Assembly (NCBI GenBank): GCA_003220685.1
Contig: QHTE01000053.1
Span: forward strand, 43,200 to 107,199
Direction: 5' to 3'
Length of the DNA: 64,000 bases
DNA from: Candidatus Rokuibacteriota bacterium
GTDB lineage: Bacteria; Methylomirabilota; Methylomirabilia; Rokubacteriales; CSP1-6
Under the pieces are notes generated by a model. It had not been told where the DNA came from. It made no database searches and worked only from the letters and a program-made list of their open reading frames with translations. Both the position numbers and the translations under genes were made by a program. This document shows, in pieces, positions 31,201-39,460 of the stretch (positions within the stretch are counted from its first letter, which is position 1; each line of letters starts with the position of its first letter).

Positions 31201-32228
31201 ACGGTCCTCCTCGGCTCGGCACCGACGCCGGTGAGGGCCAGCTCGTCGGCCCGATGGCATCGCACGACGTGCCCGTCCTCGATTTCCCGGAGCGGCGGCG
31301 TCTGGGTCCGGCACGTCTCGACGACGAACGGGCAGCGCGGGTGGAAGTAACAGCCCGCCGGCGGATTGGCGGGATTGGCGACCTCTCCGGCGAGGGCGAC
31401 GTCGCCGCTCGGCGCCAGAGGGTCGGGCACCGGCACCGCGCGCATGAGCGCGGCGGTGTAGGGGTGGCGCGGGTGCCGGAAGATCGCCTCGGCGGTGGCG
31501 AGCTCGACGAGCTGGCCGACGTACATCACCGCGACGTGATCGCTGATGTGCTTGACCACCGCCAGATCGTGGGCCACGAAGAGCAGGGTCAGGTGCAGGC
31601 GCTTCTGGAGCTCGAGGAGGAGATTGAGCACCTGCGCCTGCACCGAGACGTCGAGTGCGGAGACCGGCTCGTCGGCCACCACGAGCCGAGGCTCGGTCGC
31701 CAGCGCTCGCGCGATACCGATGCGCTGGCGCTGGCCGCCCGAAAACGCGTGCGGGAAGCGGTGCATGTGCTCGGGACGCAGCCCGGTCAGCTCGAGCAGG
31801 TCGGCGACGCGATCGAGCCGCGCTCGACGGTCGCGCAGGCCGTTGACCAGCAGCGGCTCGCCGACGTTGTCGAAGATGGTCATTCGCGGATTCAGCGAGC
31901 CGAACGGATCCTGGAAGATCAGCTGGATCTGCGGACGCAGGGGGCGGAGCCCGGTGTGCGAGAGCGGCGCCAGGTCGACGACGCGGCCGTCGGCCGCGCG
32001 GAAGAGGATCTCGCCGCTGGTCGGCGCCATCGCGCGCAGGATGCACCGCGCGGTCGTCGTCTTGCCGCAGCCCGATTCGCCGACCAGGCCGAGCGTCTCG
32101 CCTTCGCGGATCGTGAAGCTCACGTCGTCCACCGCCGCCACCGCGCCCACCACCTTCCGGTTCCACCCGCGCCGGATCGGGAAGGATTTCTTCAGGTGGC
32201 GCACCTCGAGGAGCGGTGTCGCGCTCAC
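31197..32228 (-). CDS. Oligopeptide/dipeptide ABC transporter ATP-binding protein (OppF/DppF type)
   Basis: 343 residues. Walker A is LVGESGCGKTTTARCIL, the signature is FSGGQRQRIGIARAL and Walker B is LVVADEPVSALDVSVQAQVL. A C-terminal oligo_HPY domain holds the Cys pair CYFHPRCPFVVETC, a [4Fe-4S]/zinc-like site typical of Opp/Dpp ATPases. It starts with GTG 32228, overlapping the partner ATPase stop (GTGA). Fourth gene of a left-facing importer operon. It pairs with the OppD/DppD-type protein at 32225 to drive uptake of peptides, nickel chelates, sugars or similar ligands; the ligand is unknown because a complete binding protein is absent. Confidence 0.93.
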   Translation of the reverse strand: MSATPLLEVRHLKKSFPIRRGWNRKVVGAVAAVDDVSFTIREGETLGLVGESGCGKTTTARCILRAMAPTSGEILFRAADGRVVDLAPLSHTGLRPLRPQIQLIFQDPFGSLNPRMTIFDNVGEPLLVNGLRDRRARLDRVADLLELTGLRPEHMHRFPHAFSGGQRQRIGIARALATEPRLVVADEPVSALDVSVQAQVLNLLLELQKRLHLTLLFVAHDLAVVKHISDHVAVMYVGQLVELATAEAIFRHPRHPYTAALMRAVPVPDPLAPSGDVALAGEVANPANPPAGCYFHPRCPFVVETCRTQTPPLREIEDGHVVRCHRADELALTGVGAEPRRTV

Positions 32229-33262
32229 GGCTCGACCGCCTCGTCCCGGTGGTAGAGAAAGCAGCTCGCGAGCTGGGTCGAGCCCACCGGGCGGAGCGCC
32301 GGCGCCCGCTCGGCGCAGACGCCGGGGATGGCGTCCGGGCAGCGCGGGTGGAAGGGGCAGCCGCGAGGACGCCCGAGCGGATGCGGGATCGAGCCCGCGA
32401 TGGTCGGCAGCAACGTGCGCGGCGCCACGTTCACGCTCGGGATCGACCTCAGGAGCGCCCGCGTGTAGGGATGCTTCGGCGCGTGGAAGATCTCCTCGAC
32501 CGCGCCCTGCTCCATCACGCGCCCGAGGTACATCACGACGACGTAGCGCGCCATCTGCGCGATCACGCCGAGGTCGTGCGTGATGAAGACGATCGCCGTG
32601 CCGTGGCGGCGCTGCAGGTCGCGGAGGAGATTCAGGATCTGGGCCTGCGTGGTCACGTCGATCGCGGTGGTCGGCTCGTCGGCGATGAGGAGCCGCGGCC
32701 GGCACGACAGCGCCATCGCGATCATGGCGCGCTGGCGCAGCCCTCCGGAGAGCTGCCACGAGTAGGCGTCGATCCGCTCCTCCGGCATCGAGATCCCCAC
32801 GCTGCGGAAGAGGTCGACGGTCATCGATCGCGCTTCGGCCCGCGACAGGCGCGGGCCGCTCGGCCGCCACTGACGCTCGTGAAGCTTGAGCGCTTCGATG
32901 ATCTGCTCGCCCACTGAGTGGACCGGGCTGAACGCCGCCATCGGCTCCTGCGGGATCAGCGCGATCTCGGCGCCGCGGATCGCCCGCAGCGCGGGCCCCT
33001 TCGGCGAGAGCCGGGTCAGGTCGACCGCCGCCCCCGAGTCCGGCTGGAAGAGGATCCGGCCGCCGACGATCCTTCCGGGCGGCTCGACGATCTGCAAGAT
33101 CGCCTTCATCGTGACGCTCTTGCCGCATCCGCTCTCACCGACGATGCCGACGACCTGGCCTGGATGCACGTCGAAGCTCACACCGTCAACCGCGCGCACG
33201 AGCCCTTCGTCGAGAAAGAAATGAACACGGAGGTCCTCGACCCGGAGAAGCGGCGTCGTCAC
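32225..33262 (-). CDS. Oligopeptide/dipeptide ABC transporter ATP-binding protein (OppD/DppD type)
   Basis: 345 residues. Walker A is IVGESGCGKSVTMKAIL, the signature region is YSWQLSGGLRQRAMIAMALS and Walker B is LLIADEPTTAIDVTTQAQIL, with the switch His in FITHDLGVIAQ. A C-terminal oligo_HPY segment has CPFHPRCPDAIPGVC. Starts with GTG 33262 overlapping the permease stop (GTGA); its own stop overlaps the next ATPase (GTGA). Together they form the heterodimeric motor of the importer encoded by 30724-35374. Confidence 0.93.
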   Translation of the reverse strand: MTTPLLRVEDLRVHFFLDEGLVRAVDGVSFDVHPGQVVGIVGESGCGKSVTMKAILQIVEPPGRIVGGRILFQPDSGAAVDLTRLSPKGPALRAIRGAEIALIPQEPMAAFSPVHSVGEQIIEALKLHERQWRPSGPRLSRAEARSMTVDLFRSVGISMPEERIDAYSWQLSGGLRQRAMIAMALSCRPRLLIADEPTTAIDVTTQAQILNLLRDLQRRHGTAIVFITHDLGVIAQMARYVVVMYLGRVMEQGAVEEIFHAPKHPYTRALLRSIPSVNVAPRTLLPTIAGSIPHPLGRPRGCPFHPRCPDAIPGVCAERAPALRPVGSTQLASCFLYHRDEAVEP

Positions 33263-34383
33263 TGGCTGTACGGGTCGGCCGCGTCTCGCAGGCCGTCGCC
33301 CACCAGATTGAAGGCCAGGACCGAGACGATGACCACGGCGCCGGGCACGAGGAGCCACGGCGCCAGCGCCACCGTCTGGATGTTCTGCGCTTCTTGAAGG
33401 AGCACGCCCCAGCTGATCGCCGGCGGTCGGATGCCGAGGCCGAGGAAGGAGAGCGACGTCTCGTTGATGATCATCGCCGGGATCGCGAGGGTACTGGTCG
33501 CGATGATGTGCGAGAGGAACGTCGGCACCATGTGCCGGACGATGATCCGTCCCTGACTCGCCCCCGCCAGCTCGGCCGCCAGCACGAAGTCTTCCTCGCG
33601 GAGCGTCAGGAAGCGGCCGCGGACCTCGCGCCCGAGCGTCGTCCAGCCGACCAGCGACAGGATCACGGTAATCGCGAAGAAGACCTGCTGGGGCGACCAG
33701 TCGCGCGGGAGCGCCGCGGTGAGCGCGAGCCAGATCGGGATCGTCGGCAGGGATTGGAGGAGCTCGATCAGTCGCTGGATGACGGCGTCCGCGGGCCCGC
33801 CGTAGTAGCCGGAGATCCCGCCGAGCAGGACGCCCAGGACGACGGAGAACGTGACCGCGGTGAGGCCGATCGTCATCGACGTCCGCGTGCCGTGGACGAG
33901 CCGCGACCACTGATCGCGCCCGAGGCGGTCGGTGCCCAGCAGATAGAGCCGCTCGCGGCCGTCTCGTGTCGCGGCGCCGACGAGGTGAATCCGTGTCGGG
34001 ACGACGCCGAGCAGGCGGTACGGATAGCCGGTGACGAAGAACCGGACCGGGATCCGCCGGCTCTCGTCCACGCGCCACTCCATGCGCAAGGTCGTCGGGT
34101 TGCGCCGGCCCGCCACGTCGGGCACCCACGGGCTCGGGCGAAAGCCGTCGAAGACGTGGAGGCGCTGGATCGGGATGAAGGCCAGCCGCGCGTCGGTGGC
34201 CTCGGGATCCTGCGTGCTGAAGAAGTCGGGGCACAGCACGACGACGTAGAGGACGATCAGCACGAGCGCGCTCGCGAGCGCCAGACGGTGCTTGCGGAAT
34301 CGCCACCAGATCAGGCGCCAGCTCGAGGCGACGGAGACGCGCTCCTCGGCCGTCAGCGGTACCGCCGGCGCGAGCACGCTCAT
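33259..34383 (-). CDS. ABC transporter permease (OppC/DppC type)
   Basis: 374 residues with six predicted membrane helices. The first helix (LALASALVLIVLYVVVLC) is followed by a periplasmic insertion of about 100 residues (residues 55-150), larger than in DppC and common in OppC-like proteins. The membrane domain then begins with GTDRLGRDQWSRLVHGTRTS. The ATPase-contact EAA loop is AAELAGASQGRIIVRHMVPT, and the end, FNLVGDGLRDAADPYSQ, is diagnostic for DppC. ATG 34383 is 1 bp after the DppB-type stop. It forms the channel with the partner permease. Confidence 0.92.
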   Translation of the reverse strand: MSVLAPAVPLTAEERVSVASSWRLIWWRFRKHRLALASALVLIVLYVVVLCPDFFSTQDPEATDARLAFIPIQRLHVFDGFRPSPWVPDVAGRRNPTTLRMEWRVDESRRIPVRFFVTGYPYRLLGVVPTRIHLVGAATRDGRERLYLLGTDRLGRDQWSRLVHGTRTSMTIGLTAVTFSVVLGVLLGGISGYYGGPADAVIQRLIELLQSLPTIPIWLALTAALPRDWSPQQVFFAITVILSLVGWTTLGREVRGRFLTLREEDFVLAAELAGASQGRIIVRHMVPTFLSHIIATSTLAIPAMIINETSLSFLGLGIRPPAISWGVLLQEAQNIQTVALAPWLLVPGAVVIVSVLAFNLVGDGLRDAADPYSQ

Positions 34384-34384
34384 C

Positions 34385-35374
34385 TCATCCCTCCTCGAAC
34401 CTGATCCGCGGATCGAGCCAGGCCAGGAGGATGTCCGAGATCAAGGTGCCGACGATCGTGAGGAAGCAATAGATGAGGAGGATGCTGCCGGCCAGGTACA
34501 TGTCCTGATTGATCAGCGCCCGGAGCAGGAGGGGCCCGATGTTGGGCAGGTTCATCACGGTCGCCACGATCAGGCTGCCGGAGAAGAGCGCGGGGAGGTA
34601 CCAGCCGATCGTGCTCACGAGCGGATTCAGCGCCAGACGAGCCGGATAGCGCACGACCAGACGCCATTCGGACAGCCCCTTCGCGCGCGCCGTCGTGACG
34701 TAGGGCTTGTTCAGCTCGTCGAGCAGGTTCGCGCGCATCACCCGCGTGAGCCGCGCCGTCCCGGCCACGCCGAGCACGACCGCGGGGAGCCACACGTGCT
34801 TGAGCAGATCGACGACGCGCGCCAGGCTCCACGGCGCCTCGACGAAATCCGGCGAGAAGAGCCCGGTGACGGACATGCCAAGGTACGCGAACGCGCCCCA
34901 CATGAGGACGAGGGCCAGCATGAAGTTCGGGGTCGCGACGCCGACGTAGTTGACCACCGTGAGCACGTAGTCGATCGGCGAGCGCGGATGCATGGCGGAG
35001 TAGATGCCGGCGGGAATCGCGACGGCCCAGGTGAAGACGAACGACAGCAGCGCCAGGACTATCGTGAGCAGAAGCCGCTCGCCGATCAGCTCGGCGTTCG
35101 GACGCTGGTACTCGAGCGAGAGGCCGAGGTGGCCCCTCGCGAGGTTTCCCATCCATTTGAGGTACTGGACCCAGATCGGGCGGTCGAGGCCGTACTCGCG
35201 CCGGAGGGCCTCCACCTGCTCGGCGCTGATCGAGCTGCCGGACGAGGCGAGTGTCGCGACGTAGGTCGTGAGGAAGTCGCCGGGCGGGGCCTGGACGATC
35301 GCGAACACGGTCACCGAGAAGAGGAAGAGCAGCGCCGGCAGGAGCAGCAGCCGCTTGAGGACGTATCGAGTCAT
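34385..35374 (-). CDS. ABC transporter permease (OppB/DppB type)
   Basis: 329 residues. It begins MTRYVLKRLLLLPALLFLFS, the classic DppB opening, and contains LRREYGLDRPIWVQYLKWMG, NYVGVATPNFMLALVLMWGA and the EAA loop TTARAKGLSEWRLVVRYPAR. It ends ISDILLAWLDPRIRFEEG. Six transmembrane helices. First gene of the left-facing importer operon, divergent from the TetR gene across 72 bp, so the TetR protein may control it. Confidence 0.93.
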   Translation of the reverse strand: MTRYVLKRLLLLPALLFLFSVTVFAIVQAPPGDFLTTYVATLASSGSSISAEQVEALRREYGLDRPIWVQYLKWMGNLARGHLGLSLEYQRPNAELIGERLLLTIVLALLSFVFTWAVAIPAGIYSAMHPRSPIDYVLTVVNYVGVATPNFMLALVLMWGAFAYLGMSVTGLFSPDFVEAPWSLARVVDLLKHVWLPAVVLGVAGTARLTRVMRANLLDELNKPYVTTARAKGLSEWRLVVRYPARLALNPLVSTIGWYLPALFSGSLIVATVMNLPNIGPLLLRALINQDMYLAGSILLIYCFLTIVGTLISDILLAWLDPRIRFEEG

Positions 35375-35411
35375 CGACGCCCTATCTTCGCACGGCCTCC
35401 GGAATCGGGGC

Positions 35412-35440
35412 TTGACATATCCGAACGGTCGTACTATTTT
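35412..35440 (+). promoter_or_regulatory. Candidate TetR promoter with embedded imperfect palindrome
   Basis: TTGACA (35412-35417) and TATTTT (35435-35440) are 17 bases apart, directly upstream of the TetR start (35447). Between them CCGAACGGTCG (35421-35431) contains an imperfect palindrome (CGAAC-GGTCG) of the kind TetR repressors bind. It would cover the promoter of the TetR gene and lie close to that of the divergent importer operon. The predicted transcript would be nearly leaderless. Confidence 0.45.
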
Positions 35441-35446
35441 GTCGCT

Positions 35447-36130
35447 ATGGCCGCCTCGGCCCGGACCCCAGCCAAGCCGCGAGCCCGGTCCAAGGGCGAG
35501 CAGACGCGCGAGGCAATCCTCGCTCACGCGCTGGGGCTCGCGACGCGGATCGGGTTCGAGGGGCTCACCATCGGTCGTCTGGCCGAGGATCTCCGCATGT
35601 CGAAGAGCGGGCTCTTCGCCCACTTCCGCTCGAAGGAAGCGCTCCAGCTCGACATCCTCCGCATGGCCGGGGCGCGCATGGTTGAAAGCGTCGTCAAGCC
35701 GGCGCTCGCCGTACCGCGCGGCGAGCCGCGTGTGCGGGCGCTGTTCGAGCGCTGGCTCGCGTGGGAGCAGTCGCCGAGCTTGCCGGGCGGCTGCCCCTTC
35801 ATGGCGGCGTCCTTCGAGCTCGACGATCGGCCCGGGCCGGTGCGCGACTTCGTCGTCCAGAATCTGCGGGACTGGATGGACACCCTGGCCGGGGCCGCGC
35901 GCATCGCCGTCAACGAGGGCCACTTCCGCGCCGATCTCGACTGCGAGCAGTTCGCCCACGACTGCCAGGGGATCGGCCTGGCGTTCGTGCACGCCTCCCG
36001 CCTGATGCGCGACCCCAGAGCGCACGCGCGGGCCACCCTGGCCTTCGAGACCTTGCTGCAGCGCTGCCGCGCGCCGGGCCGTACCGCTTCGAATCCGTCC
36101 GCCGCCGTGCCGAGCGGCCGGCGCCGCTAA
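35447..36130 (+). CDS. TetR/AcrR-family transcriptional regulator
   Basis: 227 residues. The N-terminal helix-turn-helix covers about 18-65: SKGEQTREAILAHALGLATR, FEGLTIGRLAEDLRMSKSGL, FAHFRSKEALQLDIL. The C-terminal part (GGCPFMAASFELDDRPGPVR, LDCEQFAHDCQGIGLAFVHA) resembles the TetR_C_6 type ligand-binding domain. ATG 35447 has no clear ribosome binding site. Divergent from the Opp/Dpp-type importer and 19 bp upstream of an alpha/beta hydrolase, so these are its most likely targets. The ligand is unknown. Confidence 0.9.
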   Translation: MAASARTPAKPRARSKGEQTREAILAHALGLATRIGFEGLTIGRLAEDLRMSKSGLFAHFRSKEALQLDILRMAGARMVESVVKPALAVPRGEPRVRALFERWLAWEQSPSLPGGCPFMAASFELDDRPGPVRDFVVQNLRDWMDTLAGAARIAVNEGHFRADLDCEQFAHDCQGIGLAFVHASRLMRDPRAHARATLAFETLLQRCRAPGRTASNPSAAVPSGRRR

Positions 36131-36149
36131 CCCCGAGAGGAGAACCGCC

Positions 36150-37109
36150 ATGACCGACGCTGACTACGTGGAGATGGAGAAAAGCACGATCGTTCGATCC
36201 TTCAACCCGCCACGCCTCCTCCCGCTCGTCAGGACGACAAACCGCGCGCTCTCGGCCCTCGCCCCGGCGCTCGCCGCCCGGCTCGCGACCCGGCGGTTCA
36301 CGACGCCCTCGAGACCGCGGCGACCCGCACCGGAGATCGAGCTCCTCGCCACCGCGCGCGCGAGGCCGATGCAGATCGGCACGCGCCGCATCGAGACGTG
36401 GTTGTGGGGTACCGGGCCGAGCGTGCTCCTCGTCCACGGCTGGGGCGGCCGGGGCGCTCAACTCGGCGCGCTCGTCGGCCCGCTCGTCGCGCGTGGGTTC
36501 TCGGTGGTGACGTTCGATGCGCCCGGCCACGGAGCGTCGGACGAAGGCACGGTCACGATCCCGGAGATCACGAGCGCGATCCGCGCCGTCGCCGAGTCGC
36601 GCGGGCCGCTCGCCGCGCTCGTCGCGCATTCGGTGGGGGCCACGGCGGCCGTGCGGGCCCTCTGGGAAGGCCTCGAGGCCGGCGCCGTCGTTCTCGTCGG
36701 GCCGGCTGCCGATCTGGTGACGCCGTCGCTTCGCTTCAGCGAGACCTTCGGCTTTTCGCGCGAGGTGAGAGAGCGGATGCACCGGCGGATCGAGGAGCGC
36801 GTGGGGCGGTCCTGGTCGGTCTTCGACGCCGTCGCGCTGGCGCCGGCGCTGGCAGCGCCGCTTCTCGTCATCCACGACCGCGGCGACGCGGAGATCCCGT
36901 GGCAGCACGGGGCGGCGATCGCACGGGCGTGGCGCGGCGCCGAGATGCTGATGACCGAGGGGCTCGGCCACCGGCGGATCCTGCGCGCCCCCGACGTCGT
37001 CGCCGCCGCCGTCGCGTTCGTCGCGGCTCGGGCGGCCGAGCGCGGCATCGCGGCGGCGGCCGACGCCGATCCTCAGGCCAAACCGCTCGAGATCCTTATG
37101 GCCGGCTGA
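36150..37109 (+). CDS. Alpha/beta-fold hydrolase
   Basis: 319 residues. The oxyanion region is VLLVHGWGGRGAQLGALVG, the strand 4 motif VVTFDAPGHGASDEG, and the nucleophile elbow VAHSVGATAAV (Ser in HSVGA). The acid is in LLVIHDRGDAEIPW and the catalytic His in GLGHRRILRAPDVV. An N-terminal tail of about 75 residues before the fold (STIVRSFNPPRLLPLVRTTN) has no recognised domain. AGAGGAGAA lies just before ATG 36150. Possibly in an operon with the TetR gene. Ester or thioester hydrolysis is likely; the substrate is unknown. Confidence 0.85.
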   Translation: MTDADYVEMEKSTIVRSFNPPRLLPLVRTTNRALSALAPALAARLATRRFTTPSRPRRPAPEIELLATARARPMQIGTRRIETWLWGTGPSVLLVHGWGGRGAQLGALVGPLVARGFSVVTFDAPGHGASDEGTVTIPEITSAIRAVAESRGPLAALVAHSVGATAAVRALWEGLEAGAVVLVGPAADLVTPSLRFSETFGFSREVRERMHRRIEERVGRSWSVFDAVALAPALAAPLLVIHDRGDAEIPWQHGAAIARAWRGAEMLMTEGLGHRRILRAPDVVAAAVAFVAARAAERGIAAAADADPQAKPLEILMAG

Positions 37110-37116
37110 TCGAGGG

Positions 37117-39339
37117 CTAGGGGAGGGCGAGGACGGCGGCGCGCAGCTCCGCGATGTGAGCCGCGTGCACTGCTGTCGACCCGGTCGTGAGCGAGGGATC
37201 CGAGAAAGTCGGCGGCGTGCGTGCGGCCGCCTCGTACGCCTGAATCAGGGCCGTCCGCATCTGCGCGACGTGGAGCGCCCTGATCGGCGTGACCCCCGGG
37301 ACGATCACGGGATCGGTCCAGGCAACCGCATCCAGCGAGCGCCGCGCGCGCGCACGGTCGATCGCGAGTCTCAGGTCGGTCACGTGGATCGCCTTGATGG
37401 GCGTGCTGTTGACGACTAGCGGATCGTCGACGAACGAGCCGCCGAAGGTCGTCGTGAACGCCGCGGTGACCGTCCTGAACGCGGTCATCGCCACGGTGCA
37501 GAACGCCCCCGAGCCCGAGCAGGCGCCGCTCCACCCGGAGAACGTCGCGCCCGCCCCCGTCACGGCCGTCAAGGTGACCATCGTGCCCGGCTGGAAGCCG
37601 GCGACGCAAGCCGTGCCACAGCTGATACCGGAGGGGCTGCTGGCGACGCTGCCCGGGCCCGAGGTCGTCACCGTCAGGTTGAAGAACTGCTGGACGAAGG
37701 TCGCGGTGACGGCAGTGCTCGCGTCGAGGGTCACGACGCAGGTGCCGGTCCCCGCGCAGCCGCCGCCGCTCCATCCGCCGAAGCTCGAGCCGACGTCGGC
37801 CTGCGGGGTCAAGGTCACGGCCGTCCCCGGCGGGTAGTTGGCGACGCACGTCACGGGACATCCTATCCCGGTGGGGACGCTCGTGATCGTCCCGCCGCCG
37901 GTGCCGGCCCTCGAGACGCCGAGCGTCACAGTCGGAGCGGTGAAGGTCGCGGTCACGGTCGTGGCGCCGGCGACGGTGACCACGCACGTGCTACTCCCCG
38001 AGCAGCCGCCGCTCCAGCCCGCGAACACGCTGCCGGCGGCCGCCGTGGCCGTCAACGTCACGACCGCGCCCACGCCGAAGCTCGTCGCGCAGACGCTCCC
38101 GCAATTGATCGCCGCGGGCGCCGACACCACCGTGCCGCTTCCGGTCCCGGTGTGATCGACGGTCACGGCGACCGATTGCGAGACCTCGGTGAGCCGCTGG
38201 ACGGTCCCGTCGCTGCCGGAGCCGTGGTGCACGACGTACAGCTCGCCGCCTTCGTCCTCGCCGAACGAGGTGATCAAGAGCGGCGTGTCCATGAGCTGGG
38301 TAGTCGACCACGTTGGCCCACTTTGCGTCGCGGCCCAGATGAGTCCGGTGCAGTAATCGCCGTAGAAGTACCGGCTCGAGTACTGGGGGAAGCGCTGGCC
38401 GCGGTAGCGGTAGCCGCCGGTGATCGAGCAGCCGAGCGAGTGGTCGTAATCGAGGATCGGAAGCTTCAGCGTGCCGTCGTTGCAGCCGGCCGACGGATTG
38501 AAGCAGGCGGTCCCTTCCATGAAACGCCAGCCGTAGTTCTCGCCGCCCGGGCTCGAGGCGAGCTGAAAGTCCACCTCTTCGCGGGCGTTCTGGCCGACGT
38601 CAGCGATGAACAGGTCGCCGGTCTGCCGGTCGAAGCTGAAGCGCCAAGGATTGCGAAGGCCATACGCCCAGATCTCCGGCATGGCGCCTGGCGTGCTCCG
38701 GAACGGATTCGTCGCCGGGATCGCGTACGGGAAGCCGCCGTCCACGTCGATGCGGAGGATCTTGCCGAGCAAGGTGCCGAGGTCCTGCGCGCGATTACCG
38801 GGATCGCCCGCGCCGCCGCCGTCGCCGAGGCCCATGTAGAGAAAGCGATCGGGCCCGAACGCGATCTGGCCTCCATTGTGATTGGCGAAGGGCTGGCTGA
38901 TGTTGAGGAGGATCTGGGCGGAGGCCGCGTCGGCGAGGTTGGGATCGGACGAGACGCGATAGCGCGCGAGCGTCGTGTCGCCCGCGGTGTTCGTGTAGTG
39001 GACGTAGAAGACGCCGTTCGTCCGATAGTCGGGATGGAAGGCCAGGCCGAGCAGACCGCGCTCGCTACAGCACGAGACGAGCGCGCTCACGTCGAGAAAC
39101 GGCGTCGCCCGGACCACGGTACCGTCGAAGACCTTGATGCGCCCGGCCTGCTCGACGATGAACAGGCGCCCCGAGCCGTCGCCGGCGTGGACGAGACCGA
39201 GTGGGAGGCTGAGCCCGGCGGCGACCGGCTCGAAGCCGAGGATCAGCTGCGCCTCTGCATGCCCTCCGGCGACGATGACGACTGCGGCGGTGAGCAGCAG
39301 GGCAAGCGCCGGCCGTCGCGGCGGAGCGGCTGAACCCAT
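37117..39339 (-). CDS. PQQ-dependent sugar dehydrogenase with InlB-like repeats and a C-terminal repeat tail
   Basis: 740 residues. Signal peptide about 1-31. A soluble aldose-dehydrogenase-type propeller occupies about 32-400 (AGLSLPLGLVHAGDGSGRLF, YMGLGDGGGAGDPGNRAQDL, YGLRNPWRFSFDRQTGDLFI, SPGGENYGWRFMEGTACF). Then come three beta repeats of about 80 residues (about 405-640), each with an AGxGxGxVxSxPxGIxCG...F.PGTxVTLTA...F.GWSG..CSG pattern, like the divergent InlB/Flg_new repeats of surface proteins. Last are three units of about 35 residues with TPI(K/R)AxHxxxLRxA(I/L) (TPIKAIHVTDLRLAIDRAR, TPIRALHVAQMRTALIQAY, STAVHAAHIAELRAAVLAL). Probably secreted and surface-associated. ATG 39339 is chosen at the signal peptide; a start 39 bases earlier exists. 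Converges on the hydrolase with 7 bp between. Confidence 0.87.
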   Translation of the reverse strand: MGSAAPPRRPALALLLTAAVVIVAGGHAEAQLILGFEPVAAGLSLPLGLVHAGDGSGRLFIVEQAGRIKVFDGTVVRATPFLDVSALVSCCSERGLLGLAFHPDYRTNGVFYVHYTNTAGDTTLARYRVSSDPNLADAASAQILLNISQPFANHNGGQIAFGPDRFLYMGLGDGGGAGDPGNRAQDLGTLLGKILRIDVDGGFPYAIPATNPFRSTPGAMPEIWAYGLRNPWRFSFDRQTGDLFIADVGQNAREEVDFQLASSPGGENYGWRFMEGTACFNPSAGCNDGTLKLPILDYDHSLGCSITGGYRYRGQRFPQYSSRYFYGDYCTGLIWAATQSGPTWSTTQLMDTPLLITSFGEDEGGELYVVHHGSGSDGTVQRLTEVSQSVAVTVDHTGTGSGTVVSAPAAINCGSVCATSFGVGAVVTLTATAAAGSVFAGWSGGCSGSSTCVVTVAGATTVTATFTAPTVTLGVSRAGTGGGTITSVPTGIGCPVTCVANYPPGTAVTLTPQADVGSSFGGWSGGGCAGTGTCVVTLDASTAVTATFVQQFFNLTVTTSGPGSVASSPSGISCGTACVAGFQPGTMVTLTAVTGAGATFSGWSGACSGSGAFCTVAMTAFRTVTAAFTTTFGGSFVDDPLVVNSTPIKAIHVTDLRLAIDRARARRSLDAVAWTDPVIVPGVTPIRALHVAQMRTALIQAYEAAARTPPTFSDPSLTTGSTAVHAAHIAELRAAVLALP

Positions 39340-39460
39340 ACGCCGATGATAAGCGCCTCGAGCCGCCAAAATTCGCAACGACGTGTGGCGGCCTCGCTAC
39401 GATCACCCGCTGGATCTCGAAGCGCGCCGATGCGGATTCGCATTTTTGCGATCGCCGCGC

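Noticed and set aside
39340..39460. Terminator between the orphan binding protein and the sugar dehydrogenase
   Set aside because: Only a 5-bp stem with a T-rich loop (TCGCA-TTTT-TGCGA) is visible, too weak to call.
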